NCBI RefSeq assembly: GCF_029407905.1
Contig: NC_073628.1
Span: 45,529,501-45,593,500 of the forward strand
Direction: 5' to 3'
From: Bubalus kerabau
Taxonomy: Eukaryota > Chordata > Mammalia > Artiodactyla > Bovidae
Length of the DNA: 64,000 nucleotides
A program made the translations under genes and the position numbers. Every line of letters starts with the position of its first letter. The stretch's first letter is position 1. A model generated the notes under the pieces. It worked only from the letters and a program-made list of their open reading frames with translations. It ran no database searches and had not been told where the DNA came from. Positions 33,053 through 45,914 of the stretch are shown here, piece after piece.

Positions 33053-33130
33053 TAGAGTCATTTGCACAAGTGAGTTACCTAAGCACTCAGAGCCAGCTCA
33101 TAACCTGCTTTGTTAGTTACCATAAGGATT

Positions 33131-33271
33131 AAAGAAGTGATCCCAGGATGGGGGACACATGTACACCCACAGATGATTCATGTCAATATATCACAAATAA
33201 CACTATAATATTGTAAAGTAATTAGCCTCCAATTAAAATAAATAAATTAATTTAAAAAAAGAAGTGATCCC
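33131..33271 (+). mobile_element. Older L1 3' tail with 14-bp TSD
   Basis: About 113 bp (33145-33257): the order ggatgggggacacatgtaca, attcatgtcaatatatcaca, gtaaagtaattagcctccaa and an aaataaat tail. Flanked by aaagaagtgatccc at 33131-33144 and 33258-33271. It is a different 3' end from the L1_BT copies. Confidence 0.9.
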
Positions 33272-33893
33272 TTTAAAGCACAGAACACTGTGCTTAGCTT
33301 CTAATATTCACTCAACAAAATCTTGTCAGTGTATTTTATTTTAGAAAGATTGTCCTGTTTACAGTGAGGATGCTATTTTGAAATATGAAGAGATAGGAAA
33401 AGGAGACTGTTAGAGGACTTTTGCTCAAACAGGAGCCAATTAAGGCTAGGCTAGTGCTCTAGGGGAGCAAGAAAAGGACACAGGTACCCCTAGTATTTAG
33501 TACCTGGGAAGACAATTATGGCACTGTTCTGCTATTGTTATGTGAAACACTTCCCTGCTCTGCCAAGGGCTAATGTGACATCTACCATCAATCATACCCA
33601 CGACCAGTAAATACCACCACTCTGGTGAGCTCTCACTGCCAGGCTCCTGAGCCAGGACTGATTGATGCCTGACACCTTTTTGAAAAACCTGAAAACTGCA
33701 CGTAATTATTGGCCATAAGGCTGCTAAGCAATTGTGTTGTTGAGAGAGAGAGATCTGATATATAAATTCTATGTAGTGTGTCCCAAAATAGAGTAAGCAG
33801 AAAGTTTCTTTTAATTTTTATGAATTCAAAATGCATATACTTGGTTAAGTTAGGAAATGCATATACTTGGCTAAGAAGTTAAAAGCCATGTCT
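33272..33893. other. No feature recognised
   Basis: Unique-looking sequence with a short (ga)n near 33742-33753. A 67-codon minus frame (33633-33836) has no motif. Confidence 0.5.
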
Positions 33894-34193
33894 CACTTGC
33901 CATGCAGAGAAGGCAATGGCATCCCACTCCAGTACTCTTGCCTGGAAAATCCCATGGATGGAGGAGCCTGGTGGGCTGCAGTCCATGGGGTCACTGAGGG
34001 TCAGACATGACTGAGTGACTTAACTTTCACTTTTCACTTTCATGCATTGGAGAAGGAAATGGCAACCCACTCCAGTGTTCTTGCCTGGAGAATCCCAGAG
34101 ACGGAGGAGCCTTGTGGGCTGCCGTCTATGGGGTCGCACAGAGTCAGAGACGACTGAAGCGACTTAGCAGGAGCAGCAGCACTTGCCATGCAG
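33894..34193 (+). mobile_element. Bov-A2 (ART2) SINE with 14-bp TSD
   Basis: Complete dimer at 33908-34179 with the internal linker ttcacttttcactttcatgc, ending in gcag repeats. Flanked by cacttgccatgcag at 33894-33907 and 34180-34193. Confidence 0.96.
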
Positions 34194-34432
34194 TTCTTGC
34201 AACAGGTTAGAACATTTATTTCTCAGTATTTGTTATCATTTGTTGAGTGCTGATGTTAATTCAAAAAATTATATTGGACTTTTTGTGTCATATATTTTGG
34301 TAAAATATTCAATTATAAATTTCTAGATTTGGGTTATTTATTCTATAATATGCATATCATTGCCTAATATATATTATTTATTTATATTGGTTGTTACAAT
34401 ATATACACTATATACTGTCATTGATATTGCAT

Positions 34433-34589
34433 AGACATATTTACTGGAGAAGGAAATGGCAACCCACTCCAGTGTTCTTGCCTGGAGAATCCCATGGACG
34501 GAGAAGCCTGGTAGGCTGCAGTCCATGAAGTCGCACAGAGTCAGACACGACTGAAGCGACTTGGCAACAGCAGCAGCAGACATATTTAC
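34433..34589 (+). mobile_element. Bov-A monomer SINE with 12-bp TSD
   Basis: Single unit at 34445-34577, tail (cag)n, flanked by agacatatttac at 34433-34444 and 34578-34589. Confidence 0.95.
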
Positions 34590-34591
34590 AG

Positions 34592-34612
34592 AATATATAT
34601 ATTATATATATA

Positions 34613-34643
<31 letters not shown>
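34592..34643. repeat. (TA)n microsatellite
   Basis: About 50 bp of almost pure alternating TA with a few TT/AA breaks, squeezed between a Bov-A and a Bov-tA. Confidence 0.95.
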
Positions 34644-34840
34644 GTGGCTCAGTTGGTAAAGAAACTGCCTGTGATGCAGGAGACCCGGGTTTGATCCTTG
34701 GGTAGGGAAGATCCACTGGAAAAGGAAATGGCAACCCACTCCAGTATTCTTGCCTGGAGAATTCTATGGACACAGGGGCTGGGCAGGCTACAGTCCATGG
34801 GGTTGCAAAGAGCTGGACATGACTGAGTGACTAATTTTCA
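34644..34840 (+). mobile_element. Bov-tA SINE
   Basis: Starts at gtggctcagttggtaaagaa (first bases of the head replaced by TA repeat) and ends with gacatgactgagtgactaat. Confidence 0.93.
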
Positions 34841-36204
34841 GATTTTTCATATATAAATATGGAATGCACTTGGACATATATATTAAAGCCCTGTTATCTA
34901 ATATCTGATATTTGAATTTTCTACTGGAAAATAAATTTTGGAATGATATCATTTTCTAATTTCTAATTATAACACTAAAAATTAGCAACATATGAGAAAA
35001 TCTGTCATTAGACACTGTATATGTTCTCTGAGATATATCTATATATCTCAATACTTTATGATCATATAATTTTAGATGTGCTACATAAAGTGAGTATTTA
35101 CTATGGGCAAACAACTTTTTGAAAGGGCATACAGGCACACAAAGAATTGAATGGAAAACATACTAAAATTATATGCTGTATTTGCAGTATTTTAATTTCT
35201 CCACTTTAAAAGGGAGAGAAACACAGAATGGCGTGAATTTTTAAAGTCCAATAGCTGGAATTGTGAAAAATAGCTTTTATAAAGTAAAAAGTAAGTTTTC
35301 ATACAGTTTATTAAGAAGTGACTGACTTCTTAAAACACATTTCAACACAATTACTGTGGAAAATGACACTCCTAGGTATCAGCATGATATGGTGGAATCT
35401 AAAATACGACTGCAGGAATACTACTAATAGTAATGGTATCAAAATTAAGTATTTTAACATTTCCTTTTCTTAATCTCTCAATTGTCCTGAATGAACCACT
35501 GGCTTGGCAGAAATCACCGAATTCTGTTCTAGCACTGTTCACGAATACTAATCAAGTTCCTTGAAATATGATCCTCGGACATGAATTCATTCTACTAGCC
35601 AGGACACAGTTTTATTTTTCACATTTCACCAAGATTTATGAGAGACAGCTCTATGGCATTTATTGGCATCAGTGTTTTACAATTAACGTTCTTGTGTATC
35701 CATGGAGGAGAATAGGCACAGACTTACAATATACTTCTTTTATCTCTGAATAGCCTGCTTGTTCCTGTGTAAAGAATGTTAATTAGTTTAACCCCAAACT
35801 CCCTAAAAACATTGTTTTTAAAATTCTCAAGTCACTGAAAAGAAACTCTCAAATTAAGAACATTATTTCATATATTTCTTAAAACTGGGGAACTACATGT
35901 AAAAAATCTCACCATGAAGGTAGTGGAATATCCAACAGAAGGAAAGAAGGTGATGAGTATGTGTATTTTCTTCACGTTGGACTCTCATTGCGGGGCACGT
36001 TACAAAAAGTCTTTATAACCAGCTGACTCGTTTAAGTTCCCAGTTTCCCTATGTGCTGGGTCTGTGATCTTAAGCAAGCTAATTAGGGTGATGGCAGAGG
36101 AGTGTAGAGGCTACAAGTTTCATTTCATCATTTGTTTACTCTTACCTGTCAGGGAGTTTGTTTTATGTCGTTCATCCCATTTAATCTTTGAAACCACTCG
36201 TCAA
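34841..36204. other. No feature recognised (1.4 kb)
   Basis: AT-rich, apparently single-copy sequence. Short frames at 34956-35138 and 35568-35753 lack motifs. Confidence 0.5.
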
Positions 36205-36530
36205 AGTGCTGTGCTTAGTCTCTCAGTTATGTCCGACTCTTTGCAACCCCATGGACCACAGCCCACCAGGCTCCTCAGTCCATTTGTCAGGCAAAAATAC
36301 TGGAGAGGGTTACCATGCCCTCCTCCAGGGGATCTTCCCAACCCAGGGAATGAACCCAGGTCTCCCTCATCATAGGCAGATTCTTTACCGTCTGAGCCAC
36401 CAGGGAAGCCCAAGACTACTAGAGTGGGTAGACTATCCTTTTTCCAGGGGATCTTCCTGACTCAGGAATCGAACTGGGGTCTTGTGCACTGCAGACAGAT
36501 TTTTTACCAACTGGGCTACCAGGAAAGTCC
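36205..36530 (-). mobile_element. Bov-tA SINE, one and a half units
   Basis: A full antisense Bov-tA (36205-36412) is followed directly by a second head-proximal part (about 36413-36530), which again ends in a reverse-complemented head, actgggctaccaggaaagtc. This is either a dimeric subfamily member or an adjacent insertion. Confidence 0.88.
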
Positions 36531-37149
36531 AATGTTTCTCTAACCCCTAAGGTTTAGTGCCTCCCACGAATATTCATTGCTCCAAATATAATAGAAAATA
36601 TCACTCACGAAAAGTAAACAAATGTTATTTTCTGCTTAAAATATTCTTCTCCCAATCATAAGGGTAAACTGAACATATAATTTTTAAAAGGAACTTTCCA
36701 AGGAAAAAGAATACAGTGATTGAGTGGGAATGGGGAAAATAAGCTTATGTCAGCAACTGATTTTATAGCACAAACTCCCTAAAACAGAACTGAAACTGCA
36801 TATTCATCAAAGTAGGTGTAATTAACTCTGTTTAAACTAGAAAATTGAAACCAGGAGATAATAAACAAGTTAATAAGTAGTAAAGTTAATAAGTGGTAAA
36901 CCATACACCTGGACAACTCTGAGGAACCAATAAGGTAATAAGCGTGCTTTGAAAACAGTGCATTAGATAAGCTCCCTGAATCAAGATTGATTGAGAGCAG
37001 GTATCACACAGTTAATATGTCAAAAACTTTGGGAGCTATACAGTTGCCAGATTTAGCAAATAAAAATATAGGGGCTTAAATCTGAATGTCATTAAAATGA
37101 CATTTTTTTTAAGTGTAAGTATTTCCTAGGAACTGTATGGCGTTTTGTT
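36531..37149. other. No feature recognised
   Basis: Moderately AT-rich sequence; repeated taataagtagtaaag/taataagtggtaaac words at 36868-36900 are a tiny tandem repeat. Confidence 0.5.
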
Positions 37150-37502
37150 GTTTTCCAGTTGCTAAGTCATGTCCGACTCTTTGTGACCCCACGGATGGCA
37201 GCACACAAGGCCTCCCTGTCCCTCACTGTCTCATAGAGTTCCCCCAAATTCATGTCCATTTAATTGGTGACACTATCCAACCATTTCATTTTCTACCACC
37301 CTCCTCTCCTTTTGCCCTCAATCTTTCCCAGCATCAGGGTCTTTCTCAATAAATCAGCTCTTCTCATCAGGTGGCCAAAGTATTGGAGCTTCAGCTTCAG
37401 CATCAGTCCTTTCAATGAACATTCAGGACTGATCTCCATTAGGATTGACTGGTTTGATCTATCTCCTTGCTGTCCAAGGGACTCTCAAGAGTCCTCCAGG
37501 AG
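37150..37502 (-). mobile_element. BovB LINE 3' end
   Basis: Antisense, 5'-truncated BovB, clearly diverged, from the gtcatgtccgactctttgtg block to ggactctcaagagtcctcca. Confidence 0.93.
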
Positions 37503-38452
37503 TGCATAGTTGATACTAAACAAATGTTTCTTTTTTTAATTTAATCTGACATTCAAATTAAAGTGAGTATCATATTTTATCCACCAGCCCTACTCAGGGC
37601 ACTTCACCTACAAGAAATAAAGGCTAACAAGAACTTTGCTAGTGTGGATAGAAACCACTGGAGGAGCTCATATGATTTCTACGTTTGGGTTAGACCTCTG
37701 ATATGATGACCATCAATCATAGAAAAGAGGCTCTAAGTATGAAGAAGATTCCAGAGCAAAACAGTTGGATAAAACCATTTGGATAAAACTGCAGTTTAGA
37801 TGAGCGTGTTTGAATTAATGGACGAGTACTGGTGTGGTGGTCTCAATGGGATCCAGGAAAGTCAGTAATTATGAGGTGAGGGTAGTTGAGAAAGGCTTTG
37901 GGCAGAATCCTGAATGATGAGTAGGATTTAGGAATCTGAAGAGATATAAAGCAGGATCAGTCTCTCCCTGAAGTATTAGCAAAAATCAAAATATGAGACT
38001 GAGTATTAAACATCAATGTCGTACTAATACCTCAGTAGCTCTGTAGGAAGAAACAGCTGAGAGGAAATGCCCATAAATAATATACAAGCTAGAGCGGGGC
38101 TTTTGGAAAACAGAGATTGAATCAGGAACGATGATTCAAAAGATTAATCAGGGGGCTGTTAGAGTAAGCATACTGCAGAAGGCATCACTGACAAAATGAA
38201 TCTTCATTTCTCCAACAGAGACTGAACAGGAGGAAAAGAAACAACTTTCTCTGACAGCTGATATGTGTGTCACTACTTTTACATGTTGTCATAATGAAGT
38301 TCTAAAGCTTAATTGGTGTGACCAGGACTGCTGTATATGAGTTTTTTTCTAATCCATTTGTCACCAAGCAGCCAACCACGTTCAAGAAGGAAGTCTATAC
38401 TGACAGATGCTCTCCTTATCCTTGAAGAGTTTACAAAATTATCTCAGTATTT
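37503..38452. other. No feature recognised
   Basis: Unique-looking sequence with no frame above 60 codons. Confidence 0.5.
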
Positions 38453-38580
38453 AACAGAATCAGAACTAGAGTCTGAAAACCTGACTCTGCAACCAACATA
38501 TTAACAGGTTTTTTTTTCCCTATAAAATGGGAATAAAATTACTTCAAGAAAAATCATGAAGATTAAATTAGATATGGTTT
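38453..38580 (+). mobile_element. Probable MIR SINE
   Basis: ctagagtctgaaaacctgac, a gap, then ccctataaaatgggaataaa and gaagattaaattagatatgg follow the MIR order with heavy divergence. Confidence 0.6.
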
Positions 38581-39006
38581 GAGCAAAAATTACCTGAGCT
38601 CTAATATTCTGGGTTTTCCCCTTTGAAAAAGCCACTGATGTAGAAATGACTTTATTGTTCTTTCCAAACTATGATTTTCTGAGCAATTAGGACAATTTAA
38701 AAGTTAGAACACCTAGAAGGAAAACAATTCAATTATCCAAACGTGTCTCCAGCAGGACAAAGACTAAGCTGGTGTCTTAAGGACAAATAATGAAAGGTCT
38801 TTTCCAAAAAATATTCAAAATAAGTTTTAGTTGATTTTATGACAGACTGAAGAAAGAGGTTAGATAGAATAAAAGGCTTAAAATGAAATCTAGAATATAA
38901 AGAAACAAGGACGTTGATAAACTGAATAAGGAATCATAAATTCAATTTTGAATATTTTAAAAGAAAACAAGATCTTTTATGGAACCTGCAGTATTTTCTA
39001 GTATTC
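38581..39006. other. No feature recognised
   Basis: A-rich sequence without an identifiable element. Confidence 0.5.
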
Positions 39007-39755
39007 AGTGGTTGTTGTTCAGTCACTAAGTCATGTCCAACTCTTTGTGACCCCATGAACTGCAGCACACCAGGCTTCCCTGACCTTTACTATCTCCCAA
39101 AGTTTGCTCAAACTCCTGGCCACCGAGTCAGTAATGCCATCTAACCATCTCATCCTCTGTTGCCCCCTTTTCCTCCTGCCCTCAATCTTTCCCAGCATCA
39201 GGGTTTTTTCACCTCTTTGCATCAGATGGCCAGAGTAGTGGAGCTTCAGCTTCAGCATCAGTCCTTTCAATGAATATTCAGGGTTAGTTTCCTTCAGGAT
39301 TGTCTGGTTTGATCTCCTTGTGGTCCAAGGACTCTCAAGAGTCTTCTCCAGCACCACAGTCCAAAAGCACCAATTCTTCGGCACTCAGCCTTCTTTATGG
39401 TCCAACTATCACATTCATACATGACTACTGGAAAAACCATAGCTTTGACTATACAGACCTTTGTCGGCAAAGTGATGTTTCTGCTTTTTAATACAGTGAC
39501 TAGGTTTGTCATAGCTTTTCTTCCAAGAAGCAACTGCCTTTTAATTTTGTGGCTGAAGTCACCATCCACAGTGATTTTGGAGCTCAAGAAAATGAAATCT
39601 GACACTGATTCCACTTTTCCCCCATCTATTTGCCATGAAGTGATGGGACTGGATGCCAAGATCTTCGTTTTCTGGATGTTGAGTTTTAAGCCAGTTTTTT
39701 TCCCCTCTCCTCTTTCACCTTCATCAAGAGGCTCTTTAGTTCCTCTTCATTACAT
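39007..39755 (-). mobile_element. BovB LINE, 5'-truncated
   Basis: Antisense BovB covering the C-terminal third of ORF2. Two overlapping minus frames (39659-39294 and 39384-39031) show where it is frameshifted. The fragment ends near the ctcttcattacat word. Confidence 0.93.
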
Positions 39756-39977
39756 GTAGAAAATTCTGACTTCTGGAAGAGGGAAGACAGGATTCCTGGA
39801 GGGCTCTCTGAGAGATGCAGAAGAAAATAGTTTTGTCTGATGTCAGCTATGGTGCAGTTCTGAAGATCAAATGGGCCTAATCTGCCTTGAAAAGTGAAAG
39901 TAGAATGGATTTTTCAGAGTTAGAGAGATTTACATCTCTAACAAAATACAGGCTTGAGAAGTTAAGGGAGTAACAAT

Positions 39978-40208
39978 ACAAAATATATGCATGTATGTAT
40001 GTTTGTGTTAGCAGATCAGTTGTGTTCAACACTATGCACCTCCATGGACTGTAGCCCAACCATGGAATTCTCCAGGCAAGAATACTGGAGTGAGTAGCCA
40101 TTCCCTTCTGCACTGATCTTCCCGACCCAGGTATCGAACTTGGGTCTCCTGCATTGCAGGCGTACTCTTTACCATCTCTTTGCCACCAGGAAAGCCCACA
40201 AAATATAT
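39978..40208 (-). mobile_element. Bov-tA SINE with 11-bp TSD
   Basis: Antisense Bov-tA at 39989-40197 with a short internal deletion (between gcccaacc and atggaattct), flanked by acaaaatatat at 39978-39988 and 40198-40208. Confidence 0.93.
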
Positions 40209-41562
40209 TTACTTTCATATTATTGAGTGAGTTATCTTCAACAAAGCGTACCACAGGCACACAATAAATGGTGATTTCCTTCCTCCTTCAATCAAATCTG
40301 TCCTTCAAAGCCCAATGTCTGTACCCTTCCAGGGGTACAACGTGCAAAGAAAAGCCAGTACCCAGTAGTATAAATTTACAACATTTCCAGAGATACTGGT
40401 TAGGAAGGACATGATTCGTCTCTGAAGAAAGTCTTTTTTCCAGAGTTTAGAGGGAGAATTAGGTCAGTTATATAAGACTCAACATTAAATGTGCACACTC
40501 TAAGCCACGTTTAGGAAATATCTAGGTGATACAGCTATGTGGTAATAAGAGGAAGGTTAAGTTAATTTCCCTTGCTTCAGAAGTTACATGTTTTATAAGC
40601 CTGAAGAGTGCAATATTATAATATTAACCTACATACAATCTTAACCATTTTCTGCCAAAAGAAACACTATATTTCAATAGTATTTCCATAAATATCCAGA
40701 GAAATTGTCCCAATATTCATACGTACTGCAGTTGGCTCACCAGGAAGAGCCATTTCAATGATGAGGCTTTGAAGTGTCCCCACAAACTTGAGATAATTAC
40801 ATGTGATACATCAGCTACCAAAGGCACATTGGTGAGAGCTGCTTAATTATGTATGAATAAGAATCTAAGAATTTTTGAATGCTCTAGTTGAAGAGGATCA
40901 TTCCTAATGCATTCCTTGGAGAGATAAGACAACTGCTACCTGGAGATTGTTTGTTTAGGGTTGTCCTGTAACTGGAAGAGGTGGTCCTGAACGATCTCTC
41001 GACTTACATTCTTGAGCCACTAGGGAAGCCCCATTCTTTCCAGCAATAAACTATTATTGATAATACAAATACATATGATGCTTTGTCTCTGCTTTGAAGT
41101 TACTTATAAGAAGATGAAACAAAAAGCTTACTAAACCCTTTCAATAATAAAAGCCAAAATTACATTCTCCCTTAAACCTAGGTTTTAACCCAGAAAGCTT
41201 TGAATTCTAAGAAGTAAAATATTCCTTTTGAAGTTGGAATAGAAAAATATATACCCAGTTTTTCATAGAGAGAAATGGAAACACTAATATTTTAAGTGTT
41301 TTGGACATATTTCCACATCTAGAGATGACTTGAATCCAGGGTTTCTGAATTTCAGTCTCTGCATTTTATAGTCATCATTTATATCCTTACTTACCTAAAT
41401 GCTGGAAAAGCCCTACTTTCCTGTCCTACCTCTTTATTATCCTCATCCCCAACTTAATATATTTATATTCAACATTTTGTTTTAACCACACTGTAAGACT
41501 TTATACTTATCTCACTTTAATATGTCATTTTTTATCTTGATTCAGCACACTGCATTAGCATT
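40209..41562. other. No clear feature (1.35 kb)
   Basis: Mostly unique-looking sequence. At about 41012-41034 the phrase cttgagccactagggaagcc is a likely scrap of a SINE head in antisense; nothing else is nameable. Confidence 0.45.
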
Positions 41563-41569
41563 CTCAGTT

Positions 41570-43717
41570 CAGTTGACTTCAGTGGCTCAGTCGTGTCCGT
41601 CTCTTTGTGACCCCATGGACTGCAGGACGCCAGGGGCTCCTTGTCCATCACCAACTCCCGGAGTCTACCCAAACTCATGTCCATTGAGTCGGTGATGCCA
41701 TCCAACCATCTCATCCTCTGTCGTCTCCTTCTCCTGCTTTCAATCTTTCCCAGCATCGGGGTCTTTTCCAATGAGTCAGCTCTTTGCATCAGGTGGGCAG
41801 AGTAGTGGATTTTCAGCTTCAGCATCAGTCCTTCCAATGAATATTCAGGACTGATTTCCTTTAGGATGGACTGGTTGTATCTCCTTGCAGTCCAAAGGAC
41901 TCTCAAGAGTCTTCTCCAACACCACAGTTCAAAAGCATCAATTCTTTGGCACTCAGCATTCTTTATAGTCTAATTCTCACATCCATACATAACTACTGGA
42001 AAAACCATAGCTTTGACTAGATGGACCTTTGTTGCAAAGTAATATCTCTGCTTTTTAATATGCAGTCTAGGTTGGTCATAGCTTTTCTTCCAAGGAGCAA
42101 GTATCTTTTAATTTCATGGCTGCAGTCACCATCTGCAGTGATTTTGGAGCCCAAGAAAATAAAGTCAGCCACTGTTTCCACTGTTTCCCCATCTATTTGC
42201 CATGAAGTGATGAGACCAGATGCCATGATCTTAGTTTTCTGAATGTTGAGTCTTAAGCCAACTTTTTCACTCTCCTCTCTTTCATCAAGAGGCTCTTTAT
42301 TTCTTCTTCATTTTCTGCCTTAAGGGTGGTGTCATCTGCATATCTGAGGTTATTGATATTTTTCCCAGCAATCTTGATTCCAGCTTGTGGGTCATCCAGC
42401 CCAGCGTTTCTCCGATGTACTCTGCATAGAAGTTAAATAAGCAGGGTGACAATATACAGCCTTGACGTACTCCTTTTCCTATTCAGAACCAGTCTGTTGT
42501 TCCATGTCCAGTTTAAACTGTTGCTTCTTGATCTGCATACAGATTTCTCAGGAGGCAGGTCAGGTGGTCTGGTACTCCCATCTCTTGAAGAATTTTCCAC
42601 AGTTTTTTGTGATCCACACAGTCAAAGGCTTTGGCATAGTCAAGGCAAAAGTAGATGTTTTTCTCGAACTCTCTTGCTTTTCAATGATCCAATGGATATT
42701 GGTAATTTGATCTCTGGTTCCTCTGCCTTTTCTAAATCCAGCTTGAACAGCTGGGAGTTCACAGTTCACGTACTGTTAAAGCCTGTCTTGGAGAATTTTG
42801 AGCATTACTGGGCTAGCATGTGCTGCTGCTGCTGCTGCTAAGTCGCTTCAGTCGTGTCCGACTCTGTGAGACCCCATAGACGGCAGCCCTCTAGGCTCCT
42901 CTGTCCCTGGGATTCTCCAGGCAAGAATACTGGAGTGGGTTGCCATTTCCTTCCCAATGCATGAAAGTGAAAAGTGAAAGTGAAGTCGCTCAGTCGTGCC
43001 CGACTCTTAGCGACCCCATGGACTGCAGCCTACCAGGCTGCTCCACATGTGAGATGAGTGCAATTGTGCGGTAGTTTGAGCATTCTTTGGCATTGCCTTT
43101 CTTTGGGATTGGAATGAAAGCTGACCTTTTCCAGTCCTGTGACCACTGCTTAGTTTTCCAAATTTGCTGGCATATTGAGTACAGCACTTTCACAGCATAT
43201 CTTACAATTTGAAATAGCTGAACTGAAATTCCATCACCTCCACTAGCTATGTTCATGTGATGCCTCCCACTTGACTTCTCATTTCATGTTGTCTGGCTCT
43301 AGATGAGTGATCACACCATCGTGGTTATCTGTGTCAAAAAGATCTTTTTTGTATAGTTCTTCTGTGTATTCTTGCCACCTCTTCTTAATATCTTTTGCTT
43401 CTGTTAGGTCCATACCATTTCTGTCCTTTATTGTACCCATGTTGGCATGAAATGTTTCCTTGGTATCTCTAATTTTCTTGAAGAGATCTCTAGTCTTTCT
43501 CATTCTAAGTGTTTTCCTCTATTTTTTTGCATTGATCGCTAAAGAAGCCTTTCTTATCTCTCCTTGCTATTCTTTGGAACTCTGCATTCAGATGGGTATA
43601 TCTTTCCTTTTCTCCTTTGCCTTTAGCTTCTCTTCTTTTTTCAGCTATTTGTAACGCCTCCTCAGACAGCCATTTTGCCTTTTCACATTTCTTCTTCTTG
43701 GGGATGGTCTTGATCAT
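41570..43717 (-). pseudogene. BovB ORF2 remnant, frameshifted and interrupted
   Basis: Minus-strand pieces in protein order: 43717-43505 (KAKWLSEEALQIAEKRREAK), 43503-43279 (RDLFKKIRDTKETFHANMG), 43256-42990 (GGDGISVQLFQIVRY, then SNYRTIALISH), 42769-42560 (QAGFRKGRGTRDQITN), then C-terminal pieces at 42226-42017 and 41906-41532. The YADD coding site near 42330-42345 looks unchanged, but multiple frame breaks disable the gene. Confidence 0.92.
42822..43046 (-). mobile_element. Bov-A2 (ART2) SINE nested in BovB
   Basis: Antisense dimer starting ctgctgctgctgctgctaag, with the linker atgaaagtgaaaagtgaaag. Its far end is truncated. The BovB word catgtg occurs on both sides and may be the TSD. 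Confidence 0.93.
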
Positions 43718-44439
43718 TGCCTCGTGTACAATGTCACAAACTTACATCCATAGTTCTTCAAGCACTCTGTCAAATCTAATCCCTTGAATCTATTTTTCAC
43801 TTCCAGTGTATAGCCCTGACTAACAAATTTATAAACCAAGACCAATAAGGATCAAGCTTCTTTCAACTAACTGAACTTTATCCCCCAATAATAATGAATA
43901 CCAAAAGGAAAAAAAAAAAAACCTATGGAGGACAGATAGAAAAACAGGCAGCCAGCACAAAGATAAAACTTACATTACCTATATTCCAATAAAAAGAGTT
44001 ATCAGGCATGTGTGATGGTAGGAAAATGCAATCCATATGGAAATAAGAAGATTAATCAATAAAATCTGACCCAGAATTGAAAAAAGTATTATACTGTATC
44101 AAAGTGTCATTTGGACAAGTGGACATAATAATCCTAAGCATCTAAGCACTAAATAACAGGACTTCAAAATACATGAAGTGAAAATCGATGGAACTGAAGA
44201 AAAGACACAGAAGAATTTATAACTATAGTCAAGTCAAAATGTCAAAACCCCTTTCTCAATAACTGAAAGAATAAGTTGGTTGAAAAATACTAAAGGTAGA
44301 GAAGACTTGAACTGAGTTAACCAACATGAACTAGTTGAAACTTATAGAACATTCTACCAAAAGATAGAATTAATAGAATTAGCATCATTTTAAAATACGG
44401 ATGGAACATTTACAAAAACAGACCAATGACTTGGCCATA

Positions 44440-44640
44440 AAACAAACCTTGGTGGGGGTGGGGAGGACAACATAGGGATGGGCAAGTGGGAGCTATAAAC
44501 TATTGGGTGTTAGATGGAATACAAGGATTACACAACATGGGGAATATAGCCAATATTCTGTAATAACTATAAATGGAGGGCAGCCTTTAAAATTGTATAA
44601 AAATTTTAAAACTCAACAAATTAATTTTAAATAATTTAAA
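44440..44640 (+). mobile_element. L1 3' UTR end inside the old L1
   Basis: gatgggcaagtgggagctat, then aacatggggaatatagccaa, then ctgtaataactataaatgga and an A/T-rich end fit an artiodactyl L1 3' terminus. It interrupts the ORF2 host sequence, so it is a separate, younger insertion. Confidence 0.7.
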
Positions 44641-44646
44641 CCACGC

Positions 44647-44847
44647 AAAGTATAAGTGAAGTTGCTCAGTCGTGTCTGGCTCTTTGCAACCCCATGGACT
44701 GAGTAGCCTACCAGGAATTTTCCAGCCAAGAGTACTGGAGTGGGTTTCCATTTCCTTCTCCAGGGGATCTTCCCAATCCAGGGATTGAACCTGGGTCTCC
44801 CTCATTGCAGGCAGACCCTTTACTGTCTGAGCCACCAGGAAAGTATA
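44647..44847 (-). mobile_element. Bov-tA SINE with 8-bp TSD
   Basis: Antisense Bov-tA at 44655-44839 between aaagtata copies (44647-44654 and 44840-44847). Confidence 0.92.
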
Positions 44848-45682
44848 CTTTTGACCAAAACTGAATTAATTTAGAAATCAATATAGAAGGATATTGGGAA
44901 AATCCTTCTTTATTTGAAAACCAAGTAACACGCTTAAAATAATGCATCAAAGAAGAAATAATAGAAATGAGAAAATATTTTGAAATAAATAAAAATAAGA
45001 ATACAGCATGAGAAATTTGTGGATATCAATAGAGAACTATTACATAAGGGGAAATTTAGGCATTACATGCCTGTATTAGAAAAGAGGTCACAATCTAAGA
45101 CCTTATCTTCCATCTTAAGAAGTTAGAAAAACAAATGAAACTAAAAGTAAACAGGGAAAAGTAATAAGAAAGCAGAAACCAATAAAAGGGAAAGCAGACA
45201 AATGCCTGAGAAAATCAGTGAAATAAAACCTTTTTATTAGAGATCAATAAAATTGATAAATCTTTGGCCAGACTGATCAAGGAAAAACAAGAGCAAGAAA
45301 AGACACAAACTACCAATTTGAGTTATAAGAAGTTACATCATTGTGGATTCTACAGGCATTAAAAGGTAATAAAGAAGCATTATTAATAACTCTATTCTAA
45401 TGATGTTGACAAAATAGATGAGATGGAAAAATTCCTTCATATCTCATTCAAGAAGAAATAGATTAACTCAAGCAGATGTAGCGATTTTAAAATGCATTTG
45501 TAATTTAAGACTTTTTCAGTAAACAAACAAAAAACAGCTCATTGCTTTATGCTGGAGCTTATTACAGACACTTGCGATTAGCTTAACATACAAAAATCAA
45601 CTCATTTAATAGTATATATTAACACATTGAAAAAATATGATTATTTAAATAGACACAGTAAAGGTATTTGACAGAATCTAGC

Positions 45683-45914
45683 AGGGACGGAGGAGCCTGG
45701 TGAGCTGCAGTCCATGGGGTCGCAAAGAGTCGGACATGAGTGAGCGACTTCACTTTCACTTTTCACTTTCATGCACTGGAGAAGACAATGGCAACCCACT
45801 CCAGTGTTCTTGCCTGGAGAATCCTAGGGACAGGGGAGCCTAGTGGGCTGCTGTCTATGGGGTCGCACAGAGTCGGACACGACTGAAGTGATTTAGCAGC
45901 AGCAGCAGCAGCAT
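45683..45914 (+). mobile_element. Bov-A2 SINE, 5'-truncated, no clear TSD
   Basis: Starts inside the first unit (gggacggaggagcctggtga), continues through the linker and the second unit, and ends in (agc)n. The L1 flanks, aatctagca and catccattcctg, can be rejoined with at most a few shared bases. Confidence 0.93.

Larger units (their letters stand above)
41563..43812 (-). mobile_element. BovB LINE, about 2 kb, split by Bov-A2
   Basis: Antisense BovB in two blocks, 41563-42820 and 43047-43812, which join in phase once the SINE is removed. It spans from the 3' terminal ttcag repeat back to the region before the RT domain. The right boundary is approximate because the 5' sequence decays. Confidence 0.93.
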
